64,000 nt of DNA from Sphaerolaimus hirsutus (taxonomy: Eukaryota; Nematoda; Chromadorea; Monhysterida; Sphaerolaimidae), in assembly GCA_964036195.1 (NCBI GenBank), contig OZ038453.1:10679469-10743468 (forward strand), read 5' to 3'. The position numbers and the translations under genes were made by a program. Below are positions 45,890-57,794 of the stretch, piece after piece. How positions within the stretch are numbered: position 1 is the stretch's first letter; the number at the start of each line of letters is the position of its first letter. Below the pieces are notes generated by a model. It was not told where the DNA came from, made no database searches, and was given only the letters and a program-made list of their open reading frames with translations.

Positions 45890-48638
45890 ATGGACTCACT
45901 GAAAACAAACAGCAAAATGTGCAATAAACAGGCTAAATTGACATTTGTTATAGTTCTAACAAGCTTTTGCAGAGCATATGGTGAGTCCATTCTAACCTGC
46001 TTGGTTTGATGATTGCAGTTGACAACATAAGCAAAACAAGCAGATAATGTTGTACTAGAATACTTCCCAAACAAAACCAAATACCAAGTACTGCTTGAAT
46101 GTTGCCAAAGTCACTGATTCCCACTTTGCAAAAAAAAAATGAAAATGAAAAATGAAACACCTGCAGGCATCATCCCCCAGCCCAGCATTCAGGCAAGAAT
46201 TGATGCACGTGTCAACCTGTCAACCTGGTGCAGCTCTCAATCGGGGGTTGCTTTCAGCAGCGCATCACAAGCTGGTGACAACAAAATTGCTGCCTCCAGG
46301 CTGGTGGGTGATGTGTGTTACATGCAGCTGCAAAAGGCCGGTGGCAACCAAAAGAGACTTCCAAAAAACTTAAAACAGGCTTGTGAGGTTGGTCAAACTT
46401 GGGACATTGCCTGCCGAAATGAGGTGAAATTTTGAAATTTGAAACACTCCAGTTTTTATATGGAATTAGAAAACAGTAGTTGCTATAGTCCATGCTGTAA
46501 CACCCCCAACAAATTGACAGGCATATGTTGTGCCAGATGGGACAGTGGCACATTTGGCTTACTTGTATGATGATTGGGTGATTGATGTAATCAGGACATA
46601 CCTCAATGACAGTGTGGGTTATCTGTGTGTTTGCATTCATTTTACCAAGCTGTTCAAATCACAGCTCCAGACAATAAACCAAAGTATACAGTATAATCTA
46701 ACCAAAGTGTGCGTGCATAGAATTTCAAGTTCAACAAATGTTGCTTATTGTGGATTTCAATTGTTATCCTGCCAATGATCACAATCTTTTGACATTCCGA
46801 TTCATCTTTAAAACCTTATATTCATATCTGAGTCGCATAAATAAAGCTCATTGATTTGAGTGGGGACAGATGTAATGAACTTTATCACAGGTGGAGCTGT
46901 TGGATGTGACAGAAGGATATGGCGTTGGTGTATACAAAAATGGTGACACATGGTACAATGCACCATACAGTGATGAAAGCACAGGGGGTATATTATATCT
47001 TAACACTTATGACTGGCCATTCACACTTGAACACATGTGGGACACAGGTGCGCCATTCACTTTGCATGCAAAAATGTTCTTAATGTGTTGCTGCACACAG
47101 GTGAACCGACCACTGCTGGCGATAATGTGTTCATGGACCACAACACATTCAAACTGAAGTCACTCAACCTTGCATATGGCTTTGCAGTGTGCCAGGTCGC
47201 ATATGGCAAGTGCACTTCACACTAGGGTTGGGGAACCGAACCGACCCGAACCGAACCGAGAACCGAGCACTATTTTGGAACCGAGAACCGAGAACCGGAA
47301 CCGAGCTTGAGAACCGAACCGGAACCGACAACCGGCACTTATACCCGGAACCGAAGTAAATACCCGAAAGAACCGAAATTTTCTAGGAATCTTAAAGTTT
47401 TTAAACAGTGTTTTTTCAACACCTACATCTAAGCATTAAAACAGCAGCTGAACATCTTGGTGAGTGTTCAGAATTGCAAAATTCATCTGTTTGCAAAATA
47501 ATTGCGCGGGAGCGTGTAATTTCACATTACTCCAGCGACATTACACCTTACAATGAAATCTACCATATCCCACTTGAATAAAAGAACAAACATAAAAATT
47601 TTCCATCATATTTATCAAATTGCTTTGATAAATATGATGAAATTTTTTTATGTATGTTAGTTTATTCAGATGGGATATGGTAGATTTCATTGTAAGGTGT
47701 AATGTCGCTGCAGTATACAGATTATCACTGGTAGTAGTTTTCATTCGTTTTGTGGCAGTTTTAACCGTAGTTGGCAAAAGTTATTTATGTTTGTACTCAA
47801 AAAAATACGCGTACTCACTCGCATACTACATAAATACATTTACGTTTCCTCCAGAAAAAATACCAGTACTCATTTACTCGTGTACTTTTTGAAAGTATGC
47901 GAGTACAGCAAACGTATATGTTTGCTTTTACACTTTTTTTTAATACGTATTATTATAACAACTCTGATTTCTGCATTCTACCATGAAATAATAAGCTGTG
48001 ATATGCTCCTGTAGTATGATATATCCAACCAATGTACTTAAACATGTAAACTTGGGTATATTGTTTTTCTGTTGTTCAGCCGATTATTACCCGATACCCG
48101 GTTATTTTATTACGCGGAACCGAAATTTTGATCACTTTAGAACCGAAAGAACCGAACCGGAACCGAGTTTAAGAACCGAACCGAGAACCGGAACCGAAAA
48201 TTTTCAGGAACCGAGAACCGATACCCGAACCGAAATCTTTTGGAACCGAGAACCCGAACCGAAAATTTTGAAATTCCCAACCCTACTTCACACTCAGATA
48301 ATTCCACTTTTCAATAAACCTTCTCACACAGAATTCACAATAAGCCAATAAGCACCGAAAATGTATTCACAGAGAAGCCTTTTCTGCCGCTGCCAAGCGT
48401 CTTCCGCCGCGCGACCGACTTCAAGGCGAAGCCGACCAACGAGACGACATTGGCGCGGCAGGGCGGCATGCAGAACGCGCTGCACTGCATCGACCTGTGC
48501 GCCAGCCGGCACCTGTGCACCGCCGTGGCACACGACCCCAACGCGCAGCTGTGCTTGCTAGCTGTTGACATGAATGTGCACAATAAGTACTATGAACTGG
48601 ATGACAATTTTGATGTGTACATCAGGGTGACAACGTGA
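45890..48638 (+). CDS. Secreted PAN-like family protein, copy 2 (intact)
   Basis: Unrecognised family. Six exons (45890-45980, 46167-46423, 46521-46613, 46891-47047, 47101-47205 and 48373-48638) join to 322 codons plus stop. An internal Met at 45917 would match the start of copy 1 (313 residues). Exon 1 encodes a hydrophobic signal peptide (LTFVIVLTSFCRAYG). Exon 2 has a Cys-containing module (LSTWCSSQ ... LVGDVCYMQLQ ... KQACEVGQ). Exons 3-5 have VVPDGTVAHLAYLYDDWVID, DTWYNAPYSDE, LEHMWDT and FAVCQVAYG. Exon 6 is a PAN/apple-like module (LHCIDLC ... CTAVAHDP ... LCLLAVD). No membrane anchor, so probably secreted. The intron after exon 4 is only 53 bp. The last intron starts GC (ATATG|GCAAGT) and contains a 1063-bp hAT element. 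Confidence 0.8.
47206..48372 (+). other. GC-AG intron with embedded hAT element and AATAAA
   Basis: The donor GCAAGT after ATATG is conserved in copy 1 (5554). Copy 3 has GT in the equivalent place. Read without splicing, copy 1 continues a short frame ending at a TAA that overlaps CAATAAA (about 5590-5600). Copy 2 keeps the same CAATAAA at about 48312-48318 but meets a TAG supplied by the hAT terminus at 47223. This layout would permit a short polyadenylated form and a long form with the PAN-like exon. Confidence 0.5.
47223..48285. mobile_element. hAT-like element family E, GAACCG arrays
   Basis: Ends TAGGGTTGGG and CCCAACCCTA with the exact 8-bp duplication CTTCACAC (47215-47222 and 48286-48293). 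Subterminal zones are arrays of GAACCGAGAACCG units, plus TACCCGG. The middle holds a separate inverted repeat at about 47550-47690 (ACCATATCCCACTTGAATAA and its mirror TTATTCAGATGGGATATGGT). The homologous site in copy 1 (about 5560-5580) is empty. Confidence 0.93.
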
Positions 48639-50929
48639 TTAGCATAGGATAATCATTTCTGTGTATTTTCTTTTTTGGGAGATTGTCTGATTTCATTATA
48701 TTTTCCCCATAACCCATTTGTTAACTGATTCCGATACCGTGACAGAGTGACTATTCAGAAATAATTACCATCGGATGAAAAAGTAATTCAGCTTTAGTCA
48801 TATAATACCATCTTAATAAATTAAATGAGTTAAAGGACACAGCCATGGAAGTGGGTAAAAAATAGTAAAAAATCATATACATCAACCATACTCTCACATG
48901 TTTGTTCACAGTGGTGTGATAAAAATGCCTGTGCTGAATCACATCAATCAAAAGTAGCATTCACATGAACTCACTGTGACGACATGAAAATTGTGAAAAA
49001 TTTCAAAAATTTGCTGCTTAAACAAATTCTTCACAAGTCTATAACTCTCCAACAAGAGCTACTAATTTATATGAAAATTGGCATGTCAGTACACCTGAGT
49101 AAAGTGTATTTCTGGCGAATATGGAACTTTTCACTTGACTTATGAAACTATTTTTACATTTTTTCTTGTCATCACAAGGACGTGTGAATGTGACTACAGG
49201 AAATTGATGAGCAACGTTCATCACATATTTTGTTAAGATTCCACTTTTCATTAAAGGATTTATCTATTGTCAATTTACTTTGAAAACGACCGCAATAGCG
49301 ATAAAACTGCATTGCACTTTATCATTTTGATTAGCTTATTCAATTGAATGATGGATGCACTTTATCATTTTGATTAGCTTATTCAATTGAATGATGGATG
49401 CACTTTATCATTTTGATTAGCTTGTTCAATTGAATGATGGAAAGATAAAAAGATCAAAGGTGAACTCCTCATGCCACTTAATCTTTCACATATTGTTTTG
49501 TGTTAGTGGTGATTTTGTGATGTCTCTGTACCCAGGGCCTAGTTCCATTTGCCAATTAAATTTTCAAAAAATTGCTTCTAATAGGTAGTCAAATTCACAA
49601 ATAATTGTGTTGCGAATACTTTGTGATTATTGTTGAAAATCCTTTTAGGAAGTGTTTTTTAAATCCAGAACAAGACCCAGGTAGGTTTACTTCAAAAATG
49701 TCATGCCTGGAATATACTAAATAAGATTTCTGAGGTCATTGATTGCAGTGCAAACTCGTCACTGGGTAACCTAGGTGCTTTTTAAGGGATCCAGTGTGCT
49801 TAAAATTTTAGTCTAGCTGTCTTTTGACACAAATGTGTGAAACGTTTTAAGGAAATCACAAAGTCACCAAAATAATGATTCACTGGATTGCATTCATCTT
49901 TCTCCTATCACATAGACTTCATCCAGTCCACAGTGTCAGTAAGTCTCGCCAATGATTGAAAGGCTTCATTAAAAAGAAACATGGTACCTTTTCGAAAGCA
50001 CCACCAACTGTTGAAACAAATTGAGGTTTCAGTTTCATTGGCATCATAAAATACTTTCTCAAATTGCACAAAAAGTTTAAGTGCAAAAGCTGGAAAATTC
50101 ACTAAAAAACATTTACCCTGGTGCTGGGTGTCCATTCTGGTGCAACCCAGCACTCTGTGGAAGAGGACAAAATTCCATGAAGCCATCAAAGGTCGAGCCA
50201 ATTTGAACTTTGAAAGCTCTCGCCTTTATCAACATATCCACAATCTGAGCTGGTTATTTTCGTGCACCAATGACACCATCGCACCATTCAACATAGTGTA
50301 AATCTGGTGCACAAGGTGCTCTATGAGGTACAAAACAACACACAGACATGACGATGCCAGCGATCATCCAATCGGGCCATGCCGCGCGCGAGAAGCTGTT
50401 TAAGTGGTGCAATTACCAGCAGGGGGAATGGTTTCAGACCACTTCAATTTTAGTGATGCTACGATTACAGCTCGACGTAAAATTCCAGTGTAAAATTCCA
50501 TCGCAAAATTAATTACATGAAAGTGGATGATGATACAGGTCTGCAATTTTTCATGGACAATATGTTTATCAATACCTTCATTGTGTGCAATAGTCATCGT
50601 CCATGGTCTCTGCTTTTTGATTGTGAAAATTCAAAAATTTCGATTTTACGTTAAAATTTTATGCCAGCTGAAGAAAAGTCAATTCTACGCCAGGTGATTG
50701 CATGCAATGACAATTGATTTTTCTTCAGCTGGCGTAAAATTCTAACGCAAAATCGAAACTTTTGAATTTCACAATCAAACAGTGGCCGATGACTCTTCTT
50801 GGGCACAATGAAGGTATTGAAAAAAATATTGTCCATGAAAAATTGCAGACCTGTATCATCATCCACTCTCATGTAATCAATTTTGCGATGGAATTTACAC
50901 TGGATTATATGTCAAGCTGTAATCGTAGC
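48639..50929. other. AT-rich spacer between secreted gene copies 2 and 3
   Basis: Apart from the 43-bp tandem repeat (49313-49441) and the large inverted repeat that begins near 50449, I see no coding exon, RNA gene or bounded element. Confidence 0.5.
49313..49441. repeat. 43-bp tandem repeat, three units
   Basis: The unit TGCACTTTATCATTTTGATT plus AGCTTATTCAATTGAATGATGGA starts at 49313, 49356 and 49399. Units one and two are identical, and unit three has one A-to-G change. There are no spacers, so it is not a CRISPR array. Confidence 0.95.
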
Positions 50930-50935
50930 ATAAGT
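50449..50935. repeat. Large inverted repeat (foldback), arms about 245 bp
   Basis: The left arm from GATGCTACGATTACAGC is mirrored by GCTGTAATCGTAGCA at 50919-50933. The arms stay complementary almost to a central TGCATGCA near 50700, including ACAGGTCTGCAATTTTTCATG and TTCTTCAGCTGGC. Divergence between arms is modest. The right arm ends exactly where similarity to exon 2 of the secreted family begins. Confidence 0.8.
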
Positions 50936-52313
50936 GGTTGGAACAGAGTGGCTGCAACTAGGATGGTTGGAAAACTTTGCTACATGCTGCTACAGAAAGA
51001 CTCCATAACGAAAAAGCAATGCTTTGTTGGGATAGTAATTGTGTTTATCCAAAATGCCCAGGTAAAATTTTAGCTAACAGTTACAGGGCAGATCCTGAAT
51101 CTATAAACATTTCTGTACTAGGCAGGTTGTCATTAACTGGATATACAGATGATATTAGTCCAGAAAGTTTTTCTAGATTTTTCAACATATTTTGGATATT
51201 TTACAATAATGTTGCACACAATTCTACATTTCACACAGAGTAACATTAAAGGTTGTTTTCAAGGATGTAGCCAGGGGGGGGGTGGTTTCCATCCGTACTG
51301 AAATAGCAGGTGGTACTACGTGACTGAAATACACAGAAAAATTAAAAAAATTAACGACCACATGACATTCAAAATGCATTGATGCTTGCGTTTAGACATT
51401 TTAAATGTTAACGGCAACATTTTAAATGAAAAGAAGCAACAACAAATACCGGTGTAACAACAAACCTGGAGGAGTGCAATAAATTGGGTACGTGCATGTG
51501 AGGTGAGTATTATATCATTTAAAGGTTTGGCACTAGGGCTCGAACACGACTCGAATTACTCGCGACTCTGGCTAAAAATGGGTACAAAAATCAACCAAAA
51601 ATTACCATTTCGGAAGGATTATACTAAACATAGGCTACTACATACCCAAAATCCTGGCTATGCACCCGTATATCTACACAATCTAGTATGTGTAATTGTG
51701 ATGCTATTTGCTTGCCATAAATACATTATTTACATCTACATACATACATGATCCACACCGGGGTTATTTTTTCCTCAGCGCGCTCAGACCTGGGGGTATT
51801 TCGAGGAGGGGGGGGGGGTCAATTCAAGGGGGGATAATTTGAGGGAATATTGTAGGTATGTGTGTAGGTAATTGGTGCTGGCACCATTTGTAGATGCTGC
51901 ACACAGTGGGATTGACATTGGCACAAATGTATACTGTATAGGTACATATATATATATATAAAATATACCTCAATTGTACTGGGAATTGTATTGGGTACAT
52001 TTGTAGTGGTGTTTATTTTCCTGAAATATACGTATGATTATTAAAAGCTATGCAGTGGGACAATGTACAATATATTTACCATTCCTGGAATTTGGCCTAA
52101 GTTATGGTATAGAGGGTTTTTCTCTAATTTTCCATAAAAAGTGTTTAAAACACTTGAATTCGAGAGAATGGCATTAAAAGGCACAGTGGATATTTCGGTT
52201 AACATTTCCCAGTGCAAAAAGTCATTTCTTTCGGGATTTGGAAACGTTCTGGATTAGGACCAGGATTGTGATTTTCAGATTTTGGGATGGGGATTTAGTT
52301 TTTGAAAGTGGGA

Positions 52314-52581
52314 CCAGGGGCCAGTTCTGCAAGTTAAAAGTAGAGAGTAAAAATTGGAGAGTAGCGAGAGTAGGAGAGTGTCGCGCTTTTTTATTTTTTA
52401 AATTTTATCGTTATTTTCAATCTATCTCTTCACTTTACTTTTACTTTAATTTATTTTTTTACTCTCCTTTTCAATTTTTCCTTTACTTTTTACTTTACTC
52501 TTTACTCTCCTTTTCAATTTTTACTTGCCTCTTCAATTTTTACTCTACTCTGTACTTTTAACTCGCGGAACTGGCCCCAGG
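52314..52581. mobile_element. MITE with CAGGGGCCAGTTC-type ends
   Basis: Ends CCAGGGGCCAGTTCTGCAAG and CGCGGAACTGGCCCCAGG are inverted repeats continuing into TTAAAAGTA and TACTTTTAA. The interior is an array of TTTACTCT/AGAGTAAAAA words. It is related in its ends to 22937-23340. No target duplication was recognised. Confidence 0.65.
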
Positions 52582-52691
52582 GCCACAAAATCCCATAATT
52601 TTTATGATTGGGATCGGGATCTCTTTTGAACCCAATTCACGGCATATTTGATGTCTGCTCGAGAAAAAAAGGGGTGCCCCACCCCACAGCC

Positions 52692-53068
52692 CAAGGACGA
52701 AGCCAGGGGGGGGGGGGGCGGGAATGGGGGGCGGCCGCCGTAAAAATATCCCAGAAATGGCAATTAAGCTATTCTGTCGCCGGTTTGAACAATTTTTGCG
52801 CGCAAGCGCGGATTTTTCGTTCACGCAACAGGTATTATCGGCTGACCGGTTTCGGCAGTCTAAAATCCTGTAAAAATGCATTAAGGCTAGCCCCCGTCGC
52901 TGTACGTCTGTAAATACTACGGTCATTGGCACCAATGCCAACGCCAGTGGCGCCATGGCGCCATTTCCTTACTAAAGGGGTTAAATTTTGCGCGCCGCCC
53001 CCCCCCCGTTCGCCGGGTTCCGTATACAATCCGGCCCCCCCCGCTCAAAAATCCTGGCTACATCCCTG
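52692..53068. mobile_element. hAT-like MITE family G
   Basis: Flanked by the exact 8-bp duplication CCACAGCC (52684-52691 and 53069-53076). The ends (CAAGGACGAAGCCAGG and CCTGGCTACATCCCTG) resemble the CAGGGACGTAGCCAGGA terminus common in animal hAT MITEs. Poly-G lies near the left end and poly-C near the right. The centre has TTGCGCGCAAGCGCG and GGCGCCATGGCGCC. It ends 34 bp before exon 3 of secreted gene copy 3. Confidence 0.92.
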
Positions 53069-53524
53069 CCACAGCCACAGGCAAATCCTTTCCATTTTAC
53101 AGACTTATGTGGTGCCAAACGGGATGGTGGCGCATACAGCCATGTTGTACGGTGATTGGGTAACTGATGTTATCAGGAAACACCTCAATGACAGTGTGAG
53201 TTTTCATCGGGGGTGCCATTTTAGCGTGGGGGTCCGACAGACTTTGTGTCATCCCATTCTGTTGTACATCAGCCAATTTTGATGTGGTTCGAGTATGTTG
53301 GGGTTTGGGTCAAGGCTATGACCAATTTTTTTAATAATCCCGCAGTTCCGATGTAAGAGGGTCTATCAAAATGTGGACTTAAAAAAGTCTTAATAACTTG
53401 TACAGTTCTGCGCTGATTTGGATCATTTAACACTTAAAATAATCCGGACAACCTGCAGATTCCATTTTTGTTTCGGGTTACTTAAGTCAAAACTCCACAT
53501 CCTATCCAAATCGGCCCAGAAATA

Positions 53525-53921
53525 CCGTATTTCCTCGATTTACCCCCCTTGAATTAACCCCCTCCCCCTCGAAATACCCCCAGGTGTTTTTGAGCTGGGG
53601 AAAAATACCCCCCCCCCCTCGAAATAACCCCCGTCTGGATATATGTACATGATGTATACAAGCTACATGATGTATGTATTGGTCGCAGTTTGCATCGCAG
53701 CTACACATATACTAGTTTGTGTAACGATGGACGTTGATATGTCCAAATAAACCTTACTTGACACGTTGATTAGCTGTTTTGGGTATATAAAAGCGTACTC
53801 TTTACTATGAATTTCGTGAAAATTTCTGGCGATAAAATAACCCCCCCTCGAAATACCCCCCCCCCTCAAAATTTCCACTCTGAAAAAATAAACCCCCTGG
53901 GGGTATTTCGAGGATATACGG
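53525..53921. mobile_element. R1 MITE, complete copy
   Basis: Starts CCGTATTTCCTCGATTTAC and ends GTATTTCGAGGATATACGG, flanked by TA, 397 bp. The interior (GATGTATGTATTGGTCGCAG, TTTGTGTAACG, ATATGTCCAAATAAACC) is collinear with the element at the start of the window. It lies in intron 3 of copy 3. Confidence 0.85.
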
Positions 53922-54228
53922 TAGCCAAGTTATTAAGCTTCAAAGACAATTCAGATTGGTCATGTAAAATGAACACCTTTATATGTATAGACTACTCGTT
54001 ATCTCGGGACTGGGAAATTGTTCGAGCAAACAAAACAATTACGTTCTAGAACCGATCCCGAACCCCAACATACTCGAAGGGCACCAAAATCGGCCAACGT
54101 ACAACAGAATGTGACAACACAACATCTCTGGTGGACCCCCCTCCCTAAAATCCACCCCCGATTCATGCTAATGGCTCCAATGCGAGAATTTTCTACATAT
54201 TTACTTATTTATTCTAAATACTTTTCTA

Positions 54229-55123
54229 CATGGTCGGGCTGAAAAGTCCCCGGGCAGTGCTCGCCATTCGCGCTAGGGGTAAGCTACGGTCATAAAATTT
54301 TGGCAGATTAAGATATCAGGTGTTTTGAATTTTCACCCCTCTAGCTCCACCCACTGCGGAACTGTGCGGGTTACAATTTCGGTCATTCTGTACTGATGTA
54401 CACATGGTGCTCTAGCTCAATGCTGCTTTAAGTTGTGATCATGAAACTTTGGCTAGTGTAAGCCACCAGTGTTGGTAATGTGCCGATAATATTCAACACT
54501 GTTATCAACATCATTGCTTTTAAGGTAAAATTAATATGCAGATCAGGGTGACGTGCAAGAAACGTGGGAACTGTGATGGATGTTTTTGGTGATCATCTGA
54601 GATCATGTTGTAATGCAGTGATTTTAATGTTGTTTTGAAATGTGCAGTAAGTGAGTTATGTAATTTCCCTATTTAGTTACTAATCTGTAGTGGACACATT
54701 ACCTGTGTTCAACAGCAGTGTGCATGCAAAATGCATCCTGCATTAACCACTTTTTGAGAAGGAGAGGCAGAATGATGAATTTGGTAGTGAGAGTAGTGAC
54801 AGTAATGACAATATGAACTAGGCTTATGATATCGTAGCTAATGTTGGTTAGTGCTGGCACATTGCCAACACTGGTGGCTTACACTAGCCAAAGTTTCATG
54901 ATCACAACTTAAAGCAGCATTGAGCTAGAGCACCATTTGTACATCAGTACAAAATGACCGAAATTGTAACCCGCACAGTTCCGCAGTGGGTGGAGCTAGA
55001 GGGGTGAAATTTTGGGTGAAAACTCAAAACACTTGATATCTTAACGTGCTAAAATTTTATGGCCATAGCTTACGCCTAGCGCGAATGGCGAGCACTGCCC
55101 GGGGACTTTTCAGCCGGACCATG
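54229..55123. mobile_element. Foldback element with 250-bp inverted arms, mariner-like ends
   Basis: Arms 54229-54475 and about 54868-55123 are inverted repeats. They begin CATGGTCGGGCTGAAAAGTC and end with its near complement, and TA lies outside each end. CGGGCTGAAAAGTCCC-type ends and a TA target are typical of mariner-related elements. The 390-bp loop has no transposase. It lies in intron 3 of copy 3. Confidence 0.8.
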
Positions 55124-55215
55124 TAGATATTTATTACATTTTGCGCACATTTGTCATCATTCCTTTTGTCACCTGAGGTTGACACGACAGTGTGATAAGA
55201 ACATTGAGCCTGAAA

Positions 55216-55522
55216 GGCCATCATAGGCGGCGTAAGTGCTTGTGCGCTTGTGAATGTCACAAGCGGAATTTTTGGTGTCACAAGCAGAAATTTCACTGTC
55301 ACATTGTGACATTCACAAGCGTGTATTGTACAAATGAGAGTGAAAGCTCAAAATCGCTCAAATTTGCTCCATTTTACCTTTATAATCACTATATTCATCT
55401 ATATACATGGTCATATGCCTATTTAGCTAATCTTGCCTCCCATAAAAAGGTGTCACAAGGTGAAATTTTGGCTAATGTAAATGTCACAAGCGCAAATTGG
55501 AACCTTGCGCCGCCTGATGGCC
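55216..55522. mobile_element. Short TIR element with CACAAGCG repeats
   Basis: Ends GGCCATCATAGGCGGCG and CGCCGCCTGATGGCC are imperfect inverted repeats. Inside are repeated TGTCACAAGCG or TGACATTCACAAGCG words on both strands. No clear target duplication. Confidence 0.55.
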
Positions 55523-56310
55523 ATTCACACAGATTATTTTGTGATTACGACACAACTTGAAAATGTTTCTATGTCAAGTGAAAAGTTCCATATTCATGTG
55601 AAAATGTGCTGATATATAATACTTTTTTATGCAAACATGTACATGCCAAATAGTAGATAAATTCTTCGCTGTTTCTCTAAAGTTTCTCTAAACTTTAGAA
55701 AGGTGTCACGGATATTCATTATCCAATCACAAATTTTATGAGGAATTTGAATATCTAGTCAGATTGGCTGGGTGTAATTAGTGGCAAATTTCTGTGCTGT
55801 AATCGTCGCACACTTCATATGCAACCTCAAAAATTCAGTTGTCATCATTAGCAAGGCCAACCTGTTGTCACACACATTTGTTGAACATGTTGCTATATTT
55901 ACAATAAAGGCGGGTGACGACAAATATGTTCTGTCATCACAAAAAAAACCATGTGAACCGCACTTAAAAATCCGGACCACGCACCAAACGCAGATCGACA
56001 AGTTAAGTGGTAATCAGGGCTATACTGTTGGCGTAATGAAAAAGAATAAAACATGGTACAATGCGGTGTTCAGTGATGCAACCACAGATGGCGTACCATA
56101 TTACAACAAATACAAGTCGCCTTTTGTGCTTGACCACATGTGGGACGCAGGTGCGCCATTTCATCGGAATCGGTGCAAAGCCTGATTCACAGAGTTCAAA
56201 ATCTACACGCAGGCGAGCCCAGCGTGGGTCAGGAACTTTTCCTACACACCTTAAAGTGCCTTTTCAAGTGACAAATGTTGCAAATGAAAATCATCCTTCA
56301 CTGTTTTTTA

Positions 56311-57665
56311 AGTAAACACCTTCCCGGTTAGGTCCGGCACCCTATTTTTGTTTTCACTATGGACGTCCCATCTCCCACTGTAGGTGGCGTAGAAAGCTAA
56401 AAATCGGGGAGCATATACTTGTAACCCCCCCCTCTACACCGCATCAATGGGGGGGGCCACGGCGACTCACTACAGGGTTGGACGCCATATATGCAACCTT
56501 TGTGGGGGCGTTTTCAGTGTCCCACACAGGTCCGGCACCGGCACCCATCTGATTTCGTTACACTTCGGGTGCTGTACCCACCAGCTGTGTGGGGGGTAGA
56601 GAGCTGAAATTTGAGGTGAGCTTAACTAACACCTCCCCTCTACTGTACACCAGTGGGGCGACTGTCCGCGACACACTATATCGCCGTTTTCCGCGTTTTA
56701 TTTAAAAAAATCAAAGTGTTCCATTTCGGTCCGGCAACCATGTGTGTTTTTATGAGGTCGCAATAGCACCCATGCATGAAATTTTGCAATAGAACACTTG
56801 AGCGAACCACATGCAAAACATTATTTTTTCAAAACATTTCAATTTATTTAAAAAACAATCCCAATCATGTGGCCGCTATACTGACCCTAATCCCAATCCA
56901 GAAAACTTACCATCCAACTAGTCACTTGAAATGTTGATTTATGGTGATTTACAGGGGAGGGTTCAAGGTTTCAGGTTGCGTAAAGAACATGACCTTAAAA
57001 AGGTATCCTTTACAAAATTTACTTGGGGTAAATTTTTTGATGTCATAATGAGATCATTGCAGGAACAAAATTTGACAAAAACATAACTTAAATTTTGTAA
57101 AGGATGCATTTTAAAGGCCATGTTCTTTACGCAACCTTGAACCTTAAACACTCACCTGTAAGTCACTGTAAATCAACATTTCAAGTGTCCAATAAAAAAG
57201 TTGCCTTAAGTAAATTTTTTTGTCAGACACTAAGGATGTTGGTGGGATCTGTAGGGATTTTTTAAACGAAATTGAAGTGCAGTGATCGACCCTAAAGTGA
57301 GCAGCTGGCGGAATCCCCATAAGTGTATAGTAGGGGAATGTGTTGGCTGAGCTCCCCCCCCCCCCAAATTTCAGCTGTCTACCCCCCACCTAGCTGAAGA
57401 TACGGCACCCATTGTGTAACGAAATCCGATGGGCGCCGGAACTTTGTGGGACACTGAAAAAGCTGGAAAAAAACTTTGCATGTATGGCGACCCACCCTGT
57501 AGTGAGTCGCCGTAGCCTCCCCCATTGATGTGGCGTAGAGGGGGGTTACAACTATATAACCGCGCATATTCAACGTTCTACTACCCGCGCAGCGGGAGTA
57601 AAGGTAACAGAACCGAAATCAAAAATAGGGTGCCGGACCTGACCGGGAAGGTGTTTAGTAAACTG
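56311..57665. mobile_element. Whole-length foldback element, arms about 600 bp
   Basis: Ends AAACACCTTCCCGGTTAGGT and CTGACCGGGAAGGTGTTT. The mirror continues inward through TCCGGCACCCTATTTTTG, GGTGGCGTAGA, GGCGACTCACTACAGGGT, CAGCTGT...GGGGGGTAGA and GGTTGCGTAAAGAACATG to a centre near 57040. The two halves form one long hairpin. It lies in intron 4 of copy 3 and has no coding capacity. Confidence 0.8.
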
Positions 57666-57693
57666 GTCCCCACACAAGTCTTGCAGTCAGCTA

Positions 57694-57794
57694 CCGTATT
57701 TCCTCAAAATACCCCCCCCCCCGGGGGTGATTGTTTCAGAGTGAGAATTTTGAGGGGGGGCGGCGGGGGGGGGCGGTATTTCGAGGACATACGG
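57694..57794. mobile_element. R1 MITE, minimal copy
   Basis: Only 101 bp: CCGTATTTCCTCAAAATAC, C-run, short centre, G-run, GGTATTTCGAGGACATACGG, with TA on both sides. A second partial R1 right end follows at 57927-58027 (GAGGAAATACGG), just before exon 5 of copy 3. Confidence 0.8.

Noticed and set aside
49313..49441. Candidate CRISPR-like array
   Set aside because: Units are contiguous 43-bp repeats without spacers, in an animal genome.
50977..51243. 88-codon ORF next to exon 2 of copy 3 as an extra Cys-rich exon
   Set aside because: It overlaps the exon 2 remnant in another frame, and no splice signals or family support it.
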